Source of the DNA: CAYORM01 sp964406375
Lineage (GTDB): Bacteria; Pseudomonadota; Alphaproteobacteria; DSM-16000; Inquilinaceae
Length of the DNA stretch: 14,135 bases
Assembly: GCA_964406375.1 (NCBI GenBank)
Contig: CAYORM010000077.1
Span: 1-14,135, forward strand
Direction of reading: 5' to 3'
This document shows, one piece after another, positions 1-7,658 of the stretch. The translations under genes and the position numbers were made by a program. Each line of letters begins with the position of its first letter. Positions within the stretch are counted from its first letter, which is position 1. Below the pieces are notes generated by a model. The model had not been told where the DNA came from. It saw only the letters and a program-made list of their open reading frames with translations, and ran no database searches.

Positions 1-1
1 T

Positions 2-301
2 CCGCACGACGTCAAGGGCCAGGGCATCTACGCCTATGTCACGCTGAAGGCCGGCATCGCCCCGTCGGATGAGCTGCGCCGCGAACTCGTGGCGGAGGTG
101 AGAAAGCATATCGGGCCGATCGCGAGCCCGGATCTCATCCAATGGGCGCCGGGCCTGCCCAAGACCCGATCGGGCAAGATCATGCGTCGGATCCTGCGCA
201 AGATCGCGGCCAACGAGTATGAGAATCTCGGTGATACGACGACGCTCGCGGATCCCTCGGTCGTCGCCGATCTGATCGAGAACCGGCTCAACCGCGCCTG
301 A
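2..301 (+). CDS. acs: Acetyl-coenzyme A synthetase, C-terminal fragment (5' end outside window)
   Basis: Only the last 99 codons are present, read in frame from base 2 to a TGA at 299-301. Acs activates acetate with ATP and CoA to acetyl-CoA in the cytoplasm through an acetyl-AMP intermediate. The fragment matches the mobile C-terminal domain. It has the GQGIYAYVTL strand near its start (fragment residues 6-15) and the PKTRSGKIMRRILRK block (53-67). The lysine of SGK (fragment residue 59) is the conserved catalytic lysine, which in well-studied Acs proteins is switched off by acetylation. The ENLGDTTTLADPSVV tail is typical of true Acs rather than of other acyl-CoA synthetases, although a propionyl-CoA synthetase relative cannot be fully excluded. 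The downstream dehydratase begins after 27 bases, so the two may share a transcript. Confidence 0.93.
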   Translation, partial: PHDVKGQGIYAYVTLKAGIAPSDELRRELVAEVRKHIGPIASPDLIQWAPGLPKTRSGKIMRRILRKIAANEYENLGDTTTLADPSVVADLIENRLNRA

Positions 302-328
302 CGCGGCGGCCCAGCGGGAGGCTCTGCC

Positions 329-2122
329 ATGTCCGACGAGACCAAACCGCGCCGTCTGCGCAGCCAGTCCTGGTTCGACGACCAGCACGATCCGAGCAAC
401 ACGGCGATCTATGTCGAGCGCTTCCTCAACCAGGGGCTGACGCGGCAGGAGCTGCAATCGGCCCGGCCGGTGATCGGCATCGCGCAGACGGGCAGCGATC
501 TCGTCCCGTGTAATCGCCACCATCTCGCCCTCGCCCAGCGGGTGAAGGACGGGATCCGCGACGCGGGCGGCATCCCGATGGAGTTCCCGGTCCACCCGCT
601 CGCCGAGCAGGCGCGCCGGCCCACCGCTGCGCTCGACCGCAACCTCGCCTATCTCGGCATCGTCGAGGTGCTGCATGGCTACCCGCTCGACGGGGTCGTG
701 CTGCTGACCGGTTGCGACAAGACCACCCCGGCGTGTCTGATGGCCGCCGCGACGGTCAACATCCCGGCGATCGTGCTGTCGGGCGGGCCGATGCTGGACG
801 GCTGGTTCCGGGGCGAGCGCGTCGGCTCCGGCACCGTGGTCTGGCACGCCCGCAAGCTGCTGGCGGCCGGCGAGATCGACTATGAGGGGTTCATGGAGCT
901 CGTCTGCTCGGGCTCCCCTTCGGTCGGCCACTGCAACACCATGGGCACGGCACTGTCGATGAACTCGATCGCCGAGGCCCTCGGCATGTCGCTGCCCGGC
1001 TGCGCCGCGATCCCGGCCCCCTATCGCGAGCGCGGCCAGATGGCCTATGCGACCGGCCGGCGCGCGGTCGAGCTGGTCCATGAGGGCGTGCGGCCCAGCG
1101 ATATCATGACCCGCGAGGCCTTCGAGAACGCGATCCTCGTCTCCTCGGCGGTCGGCGCGTCGAGCAACTGCCCGATCCATGTCATCGCCATCGCCCGGCA
1201 CATGGGCGTCGAGCTCACCCTCGACGATTGGCAGGCGATCGGCGCCGACGTACCGCTGATCGTCGACTGCCAGCCTGCCGGCGCCCATCTCGGCGAGGGC
1301 TTCCACCGCGCCGGCGGCGTCCCGACGGTGGAGCGCGCGCTCGCCGAGGCGGGGCTGCTGCGCACCGCCGCGCGCAGCGTCGCAGGACGGAGCAAGGGCG
1401 AGATCGCGGCCGATGCGCTGCCGCCGGTCGAGGGCGGGGTCATTCGCCCCTTCGCCGACGCGCTGAAGCAGAAGGCGGGCTTCATCGTGCTGTCGGGCAA
1501 TCTCTTCGACAGCGCGATCATCAAGACGAGCGTCATCGATGCCGATTTCCGCCGTGCCTATCTCGAGCGACCGGGCGATGAAGGCGCCTTCGAGGGCACC
1601 GCGATCGTCTTCGACGGGCCGGAGGACTACCACGCCCGAATCAACGACCCGTCGCTGCCGATCGACCGCGATTCGATCCTGGTCATTCGCGGCGCCGGCC
1701 CTGTCGGCTATCCGGGCTCGGCCGAGGTCGTCAACATGCAGCCGCCCGACCGGCTGATCCAGCAGGGCATCAAATCACTGCCGACGATCGGCGATGGCAG
1801 GCAGAGCGGCACCTCCGCCAGCCCCTCGATCCTCAATGTCAGCCCCGAGGCGGCGGCGGGCGGCGGTCTCGCCATCCTGCGCACCGGCGACCGGCTGCGC
1901 ATCGACCTGCCCAAGCGGCGGGTCGACCTCCTTCTCCCCGAGGAGGAGATAGAGGCCCGGCGGCGGGAGACGCCATCCATGCCGGCACCGGAGAGCCAGA
2001 CGCCCTGGCAGGCCTTCTACCGGCAGATGGTCGGTCCGCTCTCCACCGGCGGCTGCCTCGAACCGGCGACCCTGTATCTCGACGTGGACCGGACCAAGGG
2101 TCTCGCCCGCCACTCGCACTGA
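329..2122 (+). CDS. xylD: IlvD/Edd-family sugar-acid dehydratase, probably D-xylonate dehydratase
   Basis: The 597-residue protein belongs to the [2Fe-2S] IlvD/Edd dehydratases, which remove water from aldonates (here most likely D-xylonate to 2-keto-3-deoxy-D-xylonate) in the cytoplasm. Length and sequence recall Caulobacter XylD and rhizobial L-arabinonate dehydratase. Three cluster cysteines are visible: C61 in SDLVPCNRH, C129 in TGCDKTTPA and C202 in VGHCNTMGTA. D130 and K131 follow the second cysteine at the magnesium site, where the lysine is carbamylated in relatives. The GDGRQSGTS loop near 488-496 holds the presumed catalytic serine S493. The ATG start is supported by GGGAGG at 316-321, seven bases upstream. 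Substrate is inferred from resemblance: L-arabinonate, D-galactonate or another aldonate is possible. A true IlvD (dihydroxyacid dehydratase) or Edd is less likely given the GIAQTGSD and IPAPYRERGQMAY blocks. Confidence 0.88.
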   Translation: MSDETKPRRLRSQSWFDDQHDPSNTAIYVERFLNQGLTRQELQSARPVIGIAQTGSDLVPCNRHHLALAQRVKDGIRDAGGIPMEFPVHPLAEQARRPTAALDRNLAYLGIVEVLHGYPLDGVVLLTGCDKTTPACLMAAATVNIPAIVLSGGPMLDGWFRGERVGSGTVVWHARKLLAAGEIDYEGFMELVCSGSPSVGHCNTMGTALSMNSIAEALGMSLPGCAAIPAPYRERGQMAYATGRRAVELVHEGVRPSDIMTREAFENAILVSSAVGASSNCPIHVIAIARHMGVELTLDDWQAIGADVPLIVDCQPAGAHLGEGFHRAGGVPTVERALAEAGLLRTAARSVAGRSKGEIAADALPPVEGGVIRPFADALKQKAGFIVLSGNLFDSAIIKTSVIDADFRRAYLERPGDEGAFEGTAIVFDGPEDYHARINDPSLPIDRDSILVIRGAGPVGYPGSAEVVNMQPPDRLIQQGIKSLPTIGDGRQSGTSASPSILNVSPEAAAGGGLAILRTGDRLRIDLPKRRVDLLLPEEEIEARRRETPSMPAPESQTPWQAFYRQMVGPLSTGGCLEPATLYLDVDRTKGLARHSH

Positions 2123-2123
2123 C

Positions 2124-2184
2124 GGCGGCTCCGGGCTCGGCCCGGAGCGCCATGATGCGCCGCGCCGGCGGGGTGAAGCCGGCG
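2124..2184 (+). terminator. Two tandem GC hairpins after the dehydratase gene, no U-tract
   Basis: A perfect 9-bp stem, GCTCCGGGC (2128-2136) with GCCCGGAGC (2140-2148), closes a three-base TCG loop and starts six bases after the stop codon. It can be lengthened at the base with one bulge (GGCG at 2124-2127 against GCC at 2148-2150). A second stem, CGCCGGC (2163-2169) with GCCGGCG (2178-2184), follows with an eight-base loop. Neither is followed by a T-run. They may stop transcription, protect the 3' end of the message, or lower importer expression relative to the dehydratase. The stems are directly visible; the role is inferred. Confidence 0.5.
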
Positions 2185-2260
2185 TCTGGCGGTCTTTGCG
2201 CCAAAAGTACCGCTTCGGCAGTTGCAATCGGCGCACGGCACGCGCATCGTTCGCGCGGTC

Positions 2261-2280
2261 ATTAGTCACACAATAGAACG
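2261..2280 (+). promoter_or_regulatory. AT-rich patch with possible -10 element ahead of the sugar importer
   Basis: In an otherwise very GC-rich region, bases 2261-2280 are AT-rich and contain CACAAT (2269-2274), four of six matches to a TATAAT -10 box. No good -35 hexamer is found 16-18 bases upstream. TTGCAA at 2222-2227 is too far away for that, but could be part of an operator. The position, about 40 bases before the ATPase start and after two hairpins, fits a separate promoter for the importer. The evidence is weak. Confidence 0.25.
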
Positions 2281-2313
2281 GGCGGCATAAGCCCGGGCGG
2301 GGAGGTGAGTGGC

Positions 2314-3054
2314 ATGGCGCTGCTCGAATTGCATGACATTTCGAAGAGCTTTGGCGCGATCCAGGCCCTGAGCCATGTGAGCTTCGCGATCGAGCCCGGC
2401 GAGGTCGTCGGCCTGATGGGAGACAACGGCGCCGGCAAGTCGACCCTCGTGAAGATCATCGCCGGCAATTTCCCGCCGACCGGCGGTGAGATCCTGATGG
2501 AGGGCCGGACCGTCCACTTTCACCGGCCAGTCGACGCCCGCGAGCACGGCATCGAGGTGGTCTATCAGGATCTGGCAATCTGCGACAACCTGACCGCCGC
2601 CGCCAATGTCTTCCTCGGGCGCGAGGAAAGGCGGCGCATCGGGCCGTTCCGCTTCCTCGACCACGGCAAGATGAACCGCCGCACGGCGGAGCTGTTCGCC
2701 GAGCTGAAATCCGAGACGCGCGCCGGCGATCTCGTGAAGATGATGTCCGGCGGCCAGCGCCAGGCGGTCGCCATCGCCCGCACCCGGCTCAGCAATGCCC
2801 GCATCGTGCTGATGGACGAGCCCACCGCGGCGATCAGCGTACGCCAGGTCGCCGAGGTGCTCGACCTGATCCGCCGGCTGAAGGCGACCGGAATCGCCGT
2901 TCTCCTGATCAGCCACCGCATGCCCGACGTGTTCTCGGTCTGCGACCGGATCGTCGTGATGCGCCGCGGCCGCAAGGTCGCCGACCAGGGAATCGCCGAG
3001 ACCTCGCCCGAAGAAGTCACGGGGCTCATCACCGGGGCGCTGGAGGCTGCGTGA
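2314..3054 (+). CDS. CUT2-type sugar ABC transporter, single-domain ATP-binding protein
   Basis: This 246-residue ATPase energises the importer formed with the next two genes, at the inner face of the cytoplasmic membrane. All nucleotide-binding motifs are visible: Walker A GDNGAGKST (36-44), Q-loop Q85 in VVYQDLA, signature MSGGQ (144-148), Walker B IVLMDE (164-169) and switch histidine H201 in LISHRM. Most CUT2 ATPases (RbsA, XylG, AraG) are fused tandem domains of about 500 residues. This one has a single domain, like FrcA of the rhizobial fructose importer, so it is complete rather than truncated. An in-frame GTG at 2305 could add three residues, but it overlaps the GGAGG at 2301-2305, so the ATG at 2314 is preferred. 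The stop overlaps the permease start by one base (TGATG), indicating translational coupling. Confidence 0.92.
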   Translation: MALLELHDISKSFGAIQALSHVSFAIEPGEVVGLMGDNGAGKSTLVKIIAGNFPPTGGEILMEGRTVHFHRPVDAREHGIEVVYQDLAICDNLTAAANVFLGREERRRIGPFRFLDHGKMNRRTAELFAELKSETRAGDLVKMMSGGQRQAVAIARTRLSNARIVLMDEPTAAISVRQVAEVLDLIRRLKATGIAVLLISHRMPDVFSVCDRIVVMRRGRKVADQGIAETSPEEVTGLITGALEAA

Positions 3055-4067
3055 TGACGGAATTCACCAATGTCCGGCGCCAGACGACCGCTGGCCGGAT
3101 TTTCGGCGCCCAGATCACCTATGTGATCCTCGCGCTCGTGGTCCTGATCGTCGGCATGTCCATCGCCGCCGACGTCTTCCTCAGCGCGCGCAACCTCGGC
3201 AATGTCGCGCAGAATTTCTCCTACATCGCGATTTCGGCGCTGGGCCAGACGATGGTGATCATCCTGGCCGGCATCGATCTGTCGGTCGGCTCGGTGATGG
3301 CGCTGACCGCGATCGTCGCCAGCGGGATCATGGAAGCGACGGCCGAATGGTCGCTGTTCATCGACGTGCCGGCGCTGGCGATGCTCGCGGCGGTGATCGG
3401 CGCCCTGATCATCGCCGGGCTGATCGGCACGATCAGCGGCGCGCTCATCGCCTATGTCGGTCTGTCGCCCTTCGTCACCACGCTCGGCATGCTCTCGGTC
3501 TGCCGCAGCCTCTGCTACGTCATCACCCAGGGCCGCGGCTCGCCGAGCACCGGCCCGGGGCGTGACCTCTTCCGGGCGCTGGGCAACGGGACGGTGGCCG
3601 GCATCCCCGCCTCGGTCATCTACATGATCGTCATCGCCTTCATGGTGTGGCTGATGCTCCGGCACACCCGCTGGGGCCGGCACGTCTACGCCATCGGCGG
3701 CAATGAGCGCGCGGCCGGGCTGACCGGCGTTCCGGTCGAGCGGGTGAAGGTCTCGGTCTACATGATCGCGGCGATGCTCGCGGGCTTCACCGGAATCCTG
3801 ATGCTCGCCTGGCTCGGCTCGGCCCCCGCCAACATGGCAGTCGGCTACGAGCTCCGCGTCATCGCCGCCTCGGTGATCGGCGGTGCCAACCTGATGGGCG
3901 GCATCGGCGGGCCGACGGGCGCCGTGCTGGGAGCCGCGCTGATCGAGGTGATCCGCAACGGGCTGATCCTCGCCGGGGTGAACCCCTACTGGCAGGACTT
4001 CTTCGTCGGCTCGTTCATCATCCTGGCGGTCCTGGTCGATCGCCTGAGGGCTCGGCGGGCGACCTGA
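3054..4067 (+). CDS. CUT2-type sugar ABC transporter permease (RbsC/FrcC family)
   Basis: A 337-residue integral membrane protein forms the sugar channel of the importer and should act as a dimer. Hydrophobic segments are evident at about 22-42, 56-74, 76-92, 106-133, 136-156, 185-202, 234-254, 264-282 and 286-305, with a last one near 315-328. Family hallmarks are the AGIDLSVGSVMAL block (72-84), the cytoplasmic GGNERAAGLTGVPV loop (215-228), which contacts the ATPase, and ELRVIAASVIGGANLMGG (266-283). The ATG at 3054 lies inside the ATPase stop codon and seven bases after GGAGG (3042-3046). A GTG at 3051 is an alternative start one codon earlier, but sits too close to that site. Family membership is firm; the sugar carried cannot be read from this sequence. 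Confidence 0.93.
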   Translation: MTEFTNVRRQTTAGRIFGAQITYVILALVVLIVGMSIAADVFLSARNLGNVAQNFSYIAISALGQTMVIILAGIDLSVGSVMALTAIVASGIMEATAEWSLFIDVPALAMLAAVIGALIIAGLIGTISGALIAYVGLSPFVTTLGMLSVCRSLCYVITQGRGSPSTGPGRDLFRALGNGTVAGIPASVIYMIVIAFMVWLMLRHTRWGRHVYAIGGNERAAGLTGVPVERVKVSVYMIAAMLAGFTGILMLAWLGSAPANMAVGYELRVIAASVIGGANLMGGIGGPTGAVLGAALIEVIRNGLILAGVNPYWQDFFVGSFIILAVLVDRLRARRAT

Positions 4068-4119
4068 CGGCCCGCACAGCGCCATTTCCGTAAGCGTCAG
4101 GAAGTCAGGGAGGACGTGA

Positions 4120-5061
4120 ATGAAGACGGTGCTTCTTTCGACCGCCGCTGTCGCGCTGCTGTCGACGCTGGCCGGGACCGCCCAGGCGCAGGACACGCTG
4201 CGCTTCGCCCTGGTCCCCAAGGCGATGAACAATCCCTATTTCGACCTGTCGCGCGACGGCTGCATGGCCGCCGCCGAACGGCTCGGCATCGAGTGCGTCT
4301 ATATCGGCCCGGTCGATCACGAGCCGGCCACCGAGGCGCAGATCATCCAGGATCTGATCACCCAGGGCATCGACGGGCTGGCCATCTCGGTCGCCGATGT
4401 CGGCACCGTCACCGATGTGATCAACCAGGCGGTCGAGGCCGGCATTCCGACCATCACCTTCGACGCGGATGCGCCGGATTCGCTGCGTCAGGCCTATGTC
4501 GGGACCGACAATTACGCGATGGGCGTGGCGATCGGCCAGATGGCCGCCTCGCTGATGCCGGAAGGCGGCACCTTTGCGATCGTCAGCGGCGGCCCGGCGG
4601 CCGAGAACCTCAACGAGCGCGTCCGCGGCACGATCGACGGGCTGGGCGAGGGTTGGACGCAGGTTTCCGGCTCGCCGCTCTACTGCAATGACGACGCGGC
4701 GCTCGCCGTCCAGCAGCTCCAGGACATCGTGACGGCCAACCCGGACATCGACGCCCTGCTGCCGGTCGGCGGCTGGCCGCTCTTCGTGCCGGACGCCTAT
4801 CGCGCCTTCGTCGAGCCGATCAAGGCGGAGCTCGACGCGGGCGAGAAGATCATCGTCTCGGCGGACACGCTGCCGATGGAGCTCGAGCATCTGCGCGACG
4901 GCTACGTCAACGGCCTCGTCGGCCAGCAGCCCTACGCGATGGGCGAGAAGGCGATGGAGATCCTGCTGGCGCTGCACAATGGCGAGGAGGTCGAGGAGAT
5001 CAACCTCGTCGGCCTCGACATCGTGACGCCGGACAACGTCGCCGAATTCATGGGCGAGTAA
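4120..5061 (+). CDS. Periplasmic sugar-binding protein of the CUT2 importer
   Basis: This 313-residue protein has a clear Sec signal peptide: a lysine, a hydrophobic core (VLLSTAAVALLSTLAG), then TAQA with cleavage expected after A23. The mature part is a type-I periplasmic-binding-protein fold of the RbsB kind. The opening strand is FALVPKAMNNPYF (29-41), followed by the LITQGIDGLAISVAD and GIPTITFDADAP segments, the YVGTDNYAMG hinge block and GQQPYAMGEKAMEILL near the end. It should capture sugar in the periplasm and deliver it to the permease. A strong AGGGAGG (4107-4113) precedes the ATG by six bases, which fits the high expression usual for binding proteins. Fifty-two bases separate it from the permease, and a terminator follows. 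Fructose, xylose, arabinose or another sugar is possible; the neighbouring aldonate dehydratase favours a pentose, which is an inference. Confidence 0.9.
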   Translation: MKTVLLSTAAVALLSTLAGTAQAQDTLRFALVPKAMNNPYFDLSRDGCMAAAERLGIECVYIGPVDHEPATEAQIIQDLITQGIDGLAISVADVGTVTDVINQAVEAGIPTITFDADAPDSLRQAYVGTDNYAMGVAIGQMAASLMPEGGTFAIVSGGPAAENLNERVRGTIDGLGEGWTQVSGSPLYCNDDAALAVQQLQDIVTANPDIDALLPVGGWPLFVPDAYRAFVEPIKAELDAGEKIIVSADTLPMELEHLRDGYVNGLVGQQPYAMGEKAMEILLALHNGEEVEEINLVGLDIVTPDNVAEFMGE

Positions 5062-5087
5062 GCGCGGGGACCTCGCGCATCTGACCT

Positions 5088-5126
5088 GCGGAGGGGGCGG
5101 CTGTCGCGGCCTCCTCCGCCCCTTTT
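5088..5126 (+). terminator. Rho-independent terminator of the sugar-importer operon
   Basis: Two overlapping stems can form: GCGGAGG (5088-5094) with CCTCCGC (5113-5119), or GGGGCGG (5094-5100) with CCGCCCC (5116-5122). Either leads into TTTT (5123-5126). It lies 26 bases after the binding-protein stop. It is the only hairpin in the window followed by a T-run, so it is the best candidate for a classical intrinsic terminator. Confidence 0.62.
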
Positions 5127-5203
5127 CTCGCTTCCCCCCTCGACAAGCCGCGCCGGCACCGCGATCCTCCGCTCAGTGCAACTCGATCCGATCGGGGGAC
5201 CCC

Positions 5204-5668
5204 ATGACGTCCAAGCCGGTGCTCGCCAGCCTCCTGGTCCTCGCGCTCGCGGGCTGTGGAACCTTCTCCGGATCCGACGCGCCCGGGCCCGACCCTGCGG
5301 ATGAGGCGGAGGTCGGGGAGATGACGGCCGAATCCGCGGCGGGCAACACCCTGGCGGCCGGCGACGCGCGAGCGCTGTTCGGCGGTGCCGTCGCCAGCGG
5401 TACGACCGCAACCGGTGTGGCCTTCGATATCCTCTACGGAGCCGATGGCCGGGCGACCCTCAATTGGCGCTATCTCGGCGGTTCGGGAACCGATACCGGG
5501 TCCTGGCGCGTCGCCGATGACGGCGCGCTCTGCGTCGCTTGGCAGAACACCGACGGCGGGACCGAGCATTGCGAGTATGTGCTGCCGCAGCCCGACGGCA
5601 GCTATCGGCGCATCGCCACCGATACCGGTGAACTCCGCGCCAGCTTCACGCTCGAAGCGGCGGCCTGA
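5204..5668 (+). CDS. Predicted lipoprotein of unknown function
   Basis: The 154-residue protein begins with MTSKP, a hydrophobic stretch and a lipobox LAGC, with C18 the predicted lipidated cysteine, so it should be membrane-anchored and face the periplasm. An acidic, proline/alanine/glycine-rich linker (about 19-48) leads to a compact domain (about 49-151). That domain has many aromatic and glycine positions and two further cysteines, C110 (GALCVAW) and C123 (EHCEYV), spaced to form a disulfide. The pattern G-S-W-R-V-x-D-D-G-x-L-C, then W, C and Y, resembles small beta-rich alphaproteobacterial proteins of the DUF995 kind; that assignment comes from memory of the pattern and is tentative. 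The ATG follows GGGGGA at 5195-5200. It stands alone between the importer terminator and kup. I cannot assign a function. Confidence 0.8.
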   Translation: MTSKPVLASLLVLALAGCGTFSGSDAPGPDPADEAEVGEMTAESAAGNTLAAGDARALFGGAVASGTTATGVAFDILYGADGRATLNWRYLGGSGTDTGSWRVADDGALCVAWQNTDGGTEHCEYVLPQPDGSYRRIATDTGELRASFTLEAAA

Positions 5669-5677
5669 GGCCGCGCC

Positions 5678-5736
5678 GGGGCGGGCGACCGCCCGGTGAG
5701 CGGTTCGCCCCGCCCCGCCGGCCCCCCGTCCGGCGG
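5678..5736 (+). terminator. Tandem GC hairpins between the lipoprotein gene and kup, no U-tract
   Basis: The arm GGGGCGGGCGACCGC (5678-5692) pairs with GCGGTTCGCCCCGCCCC (5700-5716) with two single-base bulges and a loop of seven bases. A second stem, CCGCCGG (5715-5721) with CCGGCGG (5730-5736), overlaps its foot by two bases, so the two may compete. No T-run follows. The structure may end the lipoprotein message or sit in the kup leader, where it could limit kup expression. Confidence 0.42.
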
Positions 5737-5762
5737 AGCGACAGGCGCCCGCCCGGCTGACG

Positions 5763-7658
5763 ATGACTAGCACCTCCGACGGTCCCGCCGCAGAGCCGTC
5801 CCATACCCGGCTCGCGACGAAGCTTATCGCCGTCGTCGGTGTCGTCTATGGCGACATCGGCACCAGCCCGCTCTACACGCTCCGCGAATGCTTCACGCAT
5901 GTCGGCGGACCGGCGATGACCGGCAGTGCGATCATCAGCGTGCTGTCGCTGGTGTTCTGGTCGATGATGCTGATCGTGACGCTGAAATACGTCACGATCG
6001 TCATGCGCGCCGACAATAAGGGCGAAGGGGGGGTGCTGGCGCTGACGGCGCTGGCGCTGCGCGCCGCCACCCGTACGCGCGCCCGCAGCGCCATCGTCGC
6101 GCTCGGCATGGTCGGCGCGGCGCTGTTCCTGGGCGACGGTATCATCGGCCCGGCGATCTCGGTGCTGTCCGCAGTCGAGGGGCTTCAGATCGCGACGCCG
6201 GCCTTTGGCCCCTGGATCATCCCGCTGACACTCTTCGTGCTGACCGCACTGTTCCTGATGCAGTCGCGCGGCACCCAGCAGATGGGGCGGCTGTTCGGCC
6301 CGATCACCTGTGTCTGGTTCGTGGTGATCGGCGTGCTGGGCTTTCTCCAGATCGTCGAACAGCCGGCGGTCCTCTGGGCGCTTTGGCCGGGCCATGCGAT
6401 CGGTCTTCTCGTCGATCAGCCCTTTGCGGCCCTGGTGGTCCTGGGCTCGGTCGTGCTGGCGGTCACCGGCGCCGAGGCGATCTATGCCGATATGGGCCAT
6501 TTCGGCCGCCGGCCGATCCGCATCATGTGGGCAGCCTTCGTGTGCCCGGCGCTGCTGCTGAACTATTTCGGCCAGGGCGCGCTGCTGCTCACCCGGCCCG
6601 AATCGATCGACAGCCCGTTCTACCGGCTGGCACCCGCCTGGTTCCTCTACCCGCTCGTGCTGCTCGCGACCCTGGCGACGGTCGTCGCCGCCCAGGCCGT
6701 CATCTCCGGCGCCTTCTCACTGTGCCAGCAGGCGGTACAGCTGGGCTATCTGCCGCGGCTCGAGATCCGCCACACCTCGGCCGAGCAGAAAGGCCAGATC
6801 TACCTGCCGCGGGTGAACTGGATCCTCTACGGGGCGATCGTCGCCCTGGTGCTCGGCTTCGGCTCGTCGAGCGAGCTCGCCGGCGCCTACGGCCTCGCCG
6901 TCACCGGCACGATGCTGGTCGATGGGCTGCTGATCTTCATCGTCATGCGCCATCTGTGGCGCTGGCCGTCGGTGGTGACGGTTCCGCTCTTCGTGCTGTT
7001 CCTTGTCATCGACCTCACCTTCCTCGGCGCGACCAGCCTGAAGATCCTCGATGGCGGCTGGTTCCCGCTGGTCGTCGGGGCGGCGCTGTGGACGATGATG
7101 TGGGTCTGGCGCAAGGGTCGCTCGATCCTCTACGCGCGCCGCTACCGCGACGCGCTGCCGCTCAAGACCTTCGTCGAAGGGCGGATGTACAAGCGCGCCA
7201 ATCGCGTGCCGGGCACTGCGATCTTCACCACCAGCAACATCGAGATGGTGCCCTTCGCGCTGCTTCATAACCTCAAGCACAACAAGGTGCTGCACGAGCG
7301 CGTCGTGATGCTGAACGTCGTCGTCACCGACGTGCCCTATGAGGAGGACGCCGACCGGCTGACGATCACCCCGCTCTCCGACGGGTTTCACACCATCGTC
7401 ATCCGCTACGGCTTCCAGGAACAGCCGGACATCCCCCGCGCCCTCAGGCTCGCCCGCGAGAAGGGCATGGCCTTCGACATGGCCGATACCTCGTTCTTCA
7501 TGAGCCGCGAGTTCTTCATCCCCTCCCCGCGACCGGAGATGCCGCGCTGGCAGGAATGGCTGTTCATCCTGCAGTCGAACAACGCCCTGTCGGCGACGGA
7601 ATTCTTCCGCATCCCGGCCAATCGCGCGGTGGAGCTGGGCTCGCATCTCGAGATCTGA
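5763..7658 (+). CDS. kup: Low-affinity potassium transporter of the KUP/HAK/KT family
   Basis: The 631-residue protein imports K+ across the inner membrane, probably with protons. Length is close to E. coli Kup (622). The family signature GVVYGDIGTSPLYTL is at residues 26-40 in the first membrane helix. The hydrophobic half extends to about residue 450 and would hold about twelve helices, with GDGIIGPAISVLSAVEG, the GAEAIYADMGHFG motif and NYFGQGALLL in between. The cytoplasmic C-terminal domain includes TTSNIEMVPFALLHNLKHN and the conserved VLHERVVMLNV. No good Shine-Dalgarno sequence precedes the ATG, and a GC hairpin pair lies 27 bases upstream, so translation may be limited. It is monocistronic by its surroundings. 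The assignment to the family is firm; affinity and coupling ion are from family knowledge. Confidence 0.95.
   Translation: MTSTSDGPAAEPSHTRLATKLIAVVGVVYGDIGTSPLYTLRECFTHVGGPAMTGSAIISVLSLVFWSMMLIVTLKYVTIVMRADNKGEGGVLALTALALRAATRTRARSAIVALGMVGAALFLGDGIIGPAISVLSAVEGLQIATPAFGPWIIPLTLFVLTALFLMQSRGTQQMGRLFGPITCVWFVVIGVLGFLQIVEQPAVLWALWPGHAIGLLVDQPFAALVVLGSVVLAVTGAEAIYADMGHFGRRPIRIMWAAFVCPALLLNYFGQGALLLTRPESIDSPFYRLAPAWFLYPLVLLATLATVVAAQAVISGAFSLCQQAVQLGYLPRLEIRHTSAEQKGQIYLPRVNWILYGAIVALVLGFGSSSELAGAYGLAVTGTMLVDGLLIFIVMRHLWRWPSVVTVPLFVLFLVIDLTFLGATSLKILDGGWFPLVVGAALWTMMWVWRKGRSILYARRYRDALPLKTFVEGRMYKRANRVPGTAIFTTSNIEMVPFALLHNLKHNKVLHERVVMLNVVVTDVPYEEDADRLTITPLSDGFHTIVIRYGFQEQPDIPRALRLAREKGMAFDMADTSFFMSREFFIPSPRPEMPRWQEWLFILQSNNALSATEFFRIPANRAVELGSHLEI

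Noticed and set aside
2565..4232. Long 555-codon reading frame on the - strand opposite the importer genes
   Set aside because: It lies antisense to ATPase and permease genes with clear motifs. Its product is dominated by D, H, R, G and A, typical of antisense reading of GC-rich codons, and it has no recognisable domain.
5140..5168. Possible promoter ahead of the lipoprotein gene (TCGACA, 17 bases, GATCCT)
   Set aside because: Only three of six -10 positions match; such hits are expected by chance.
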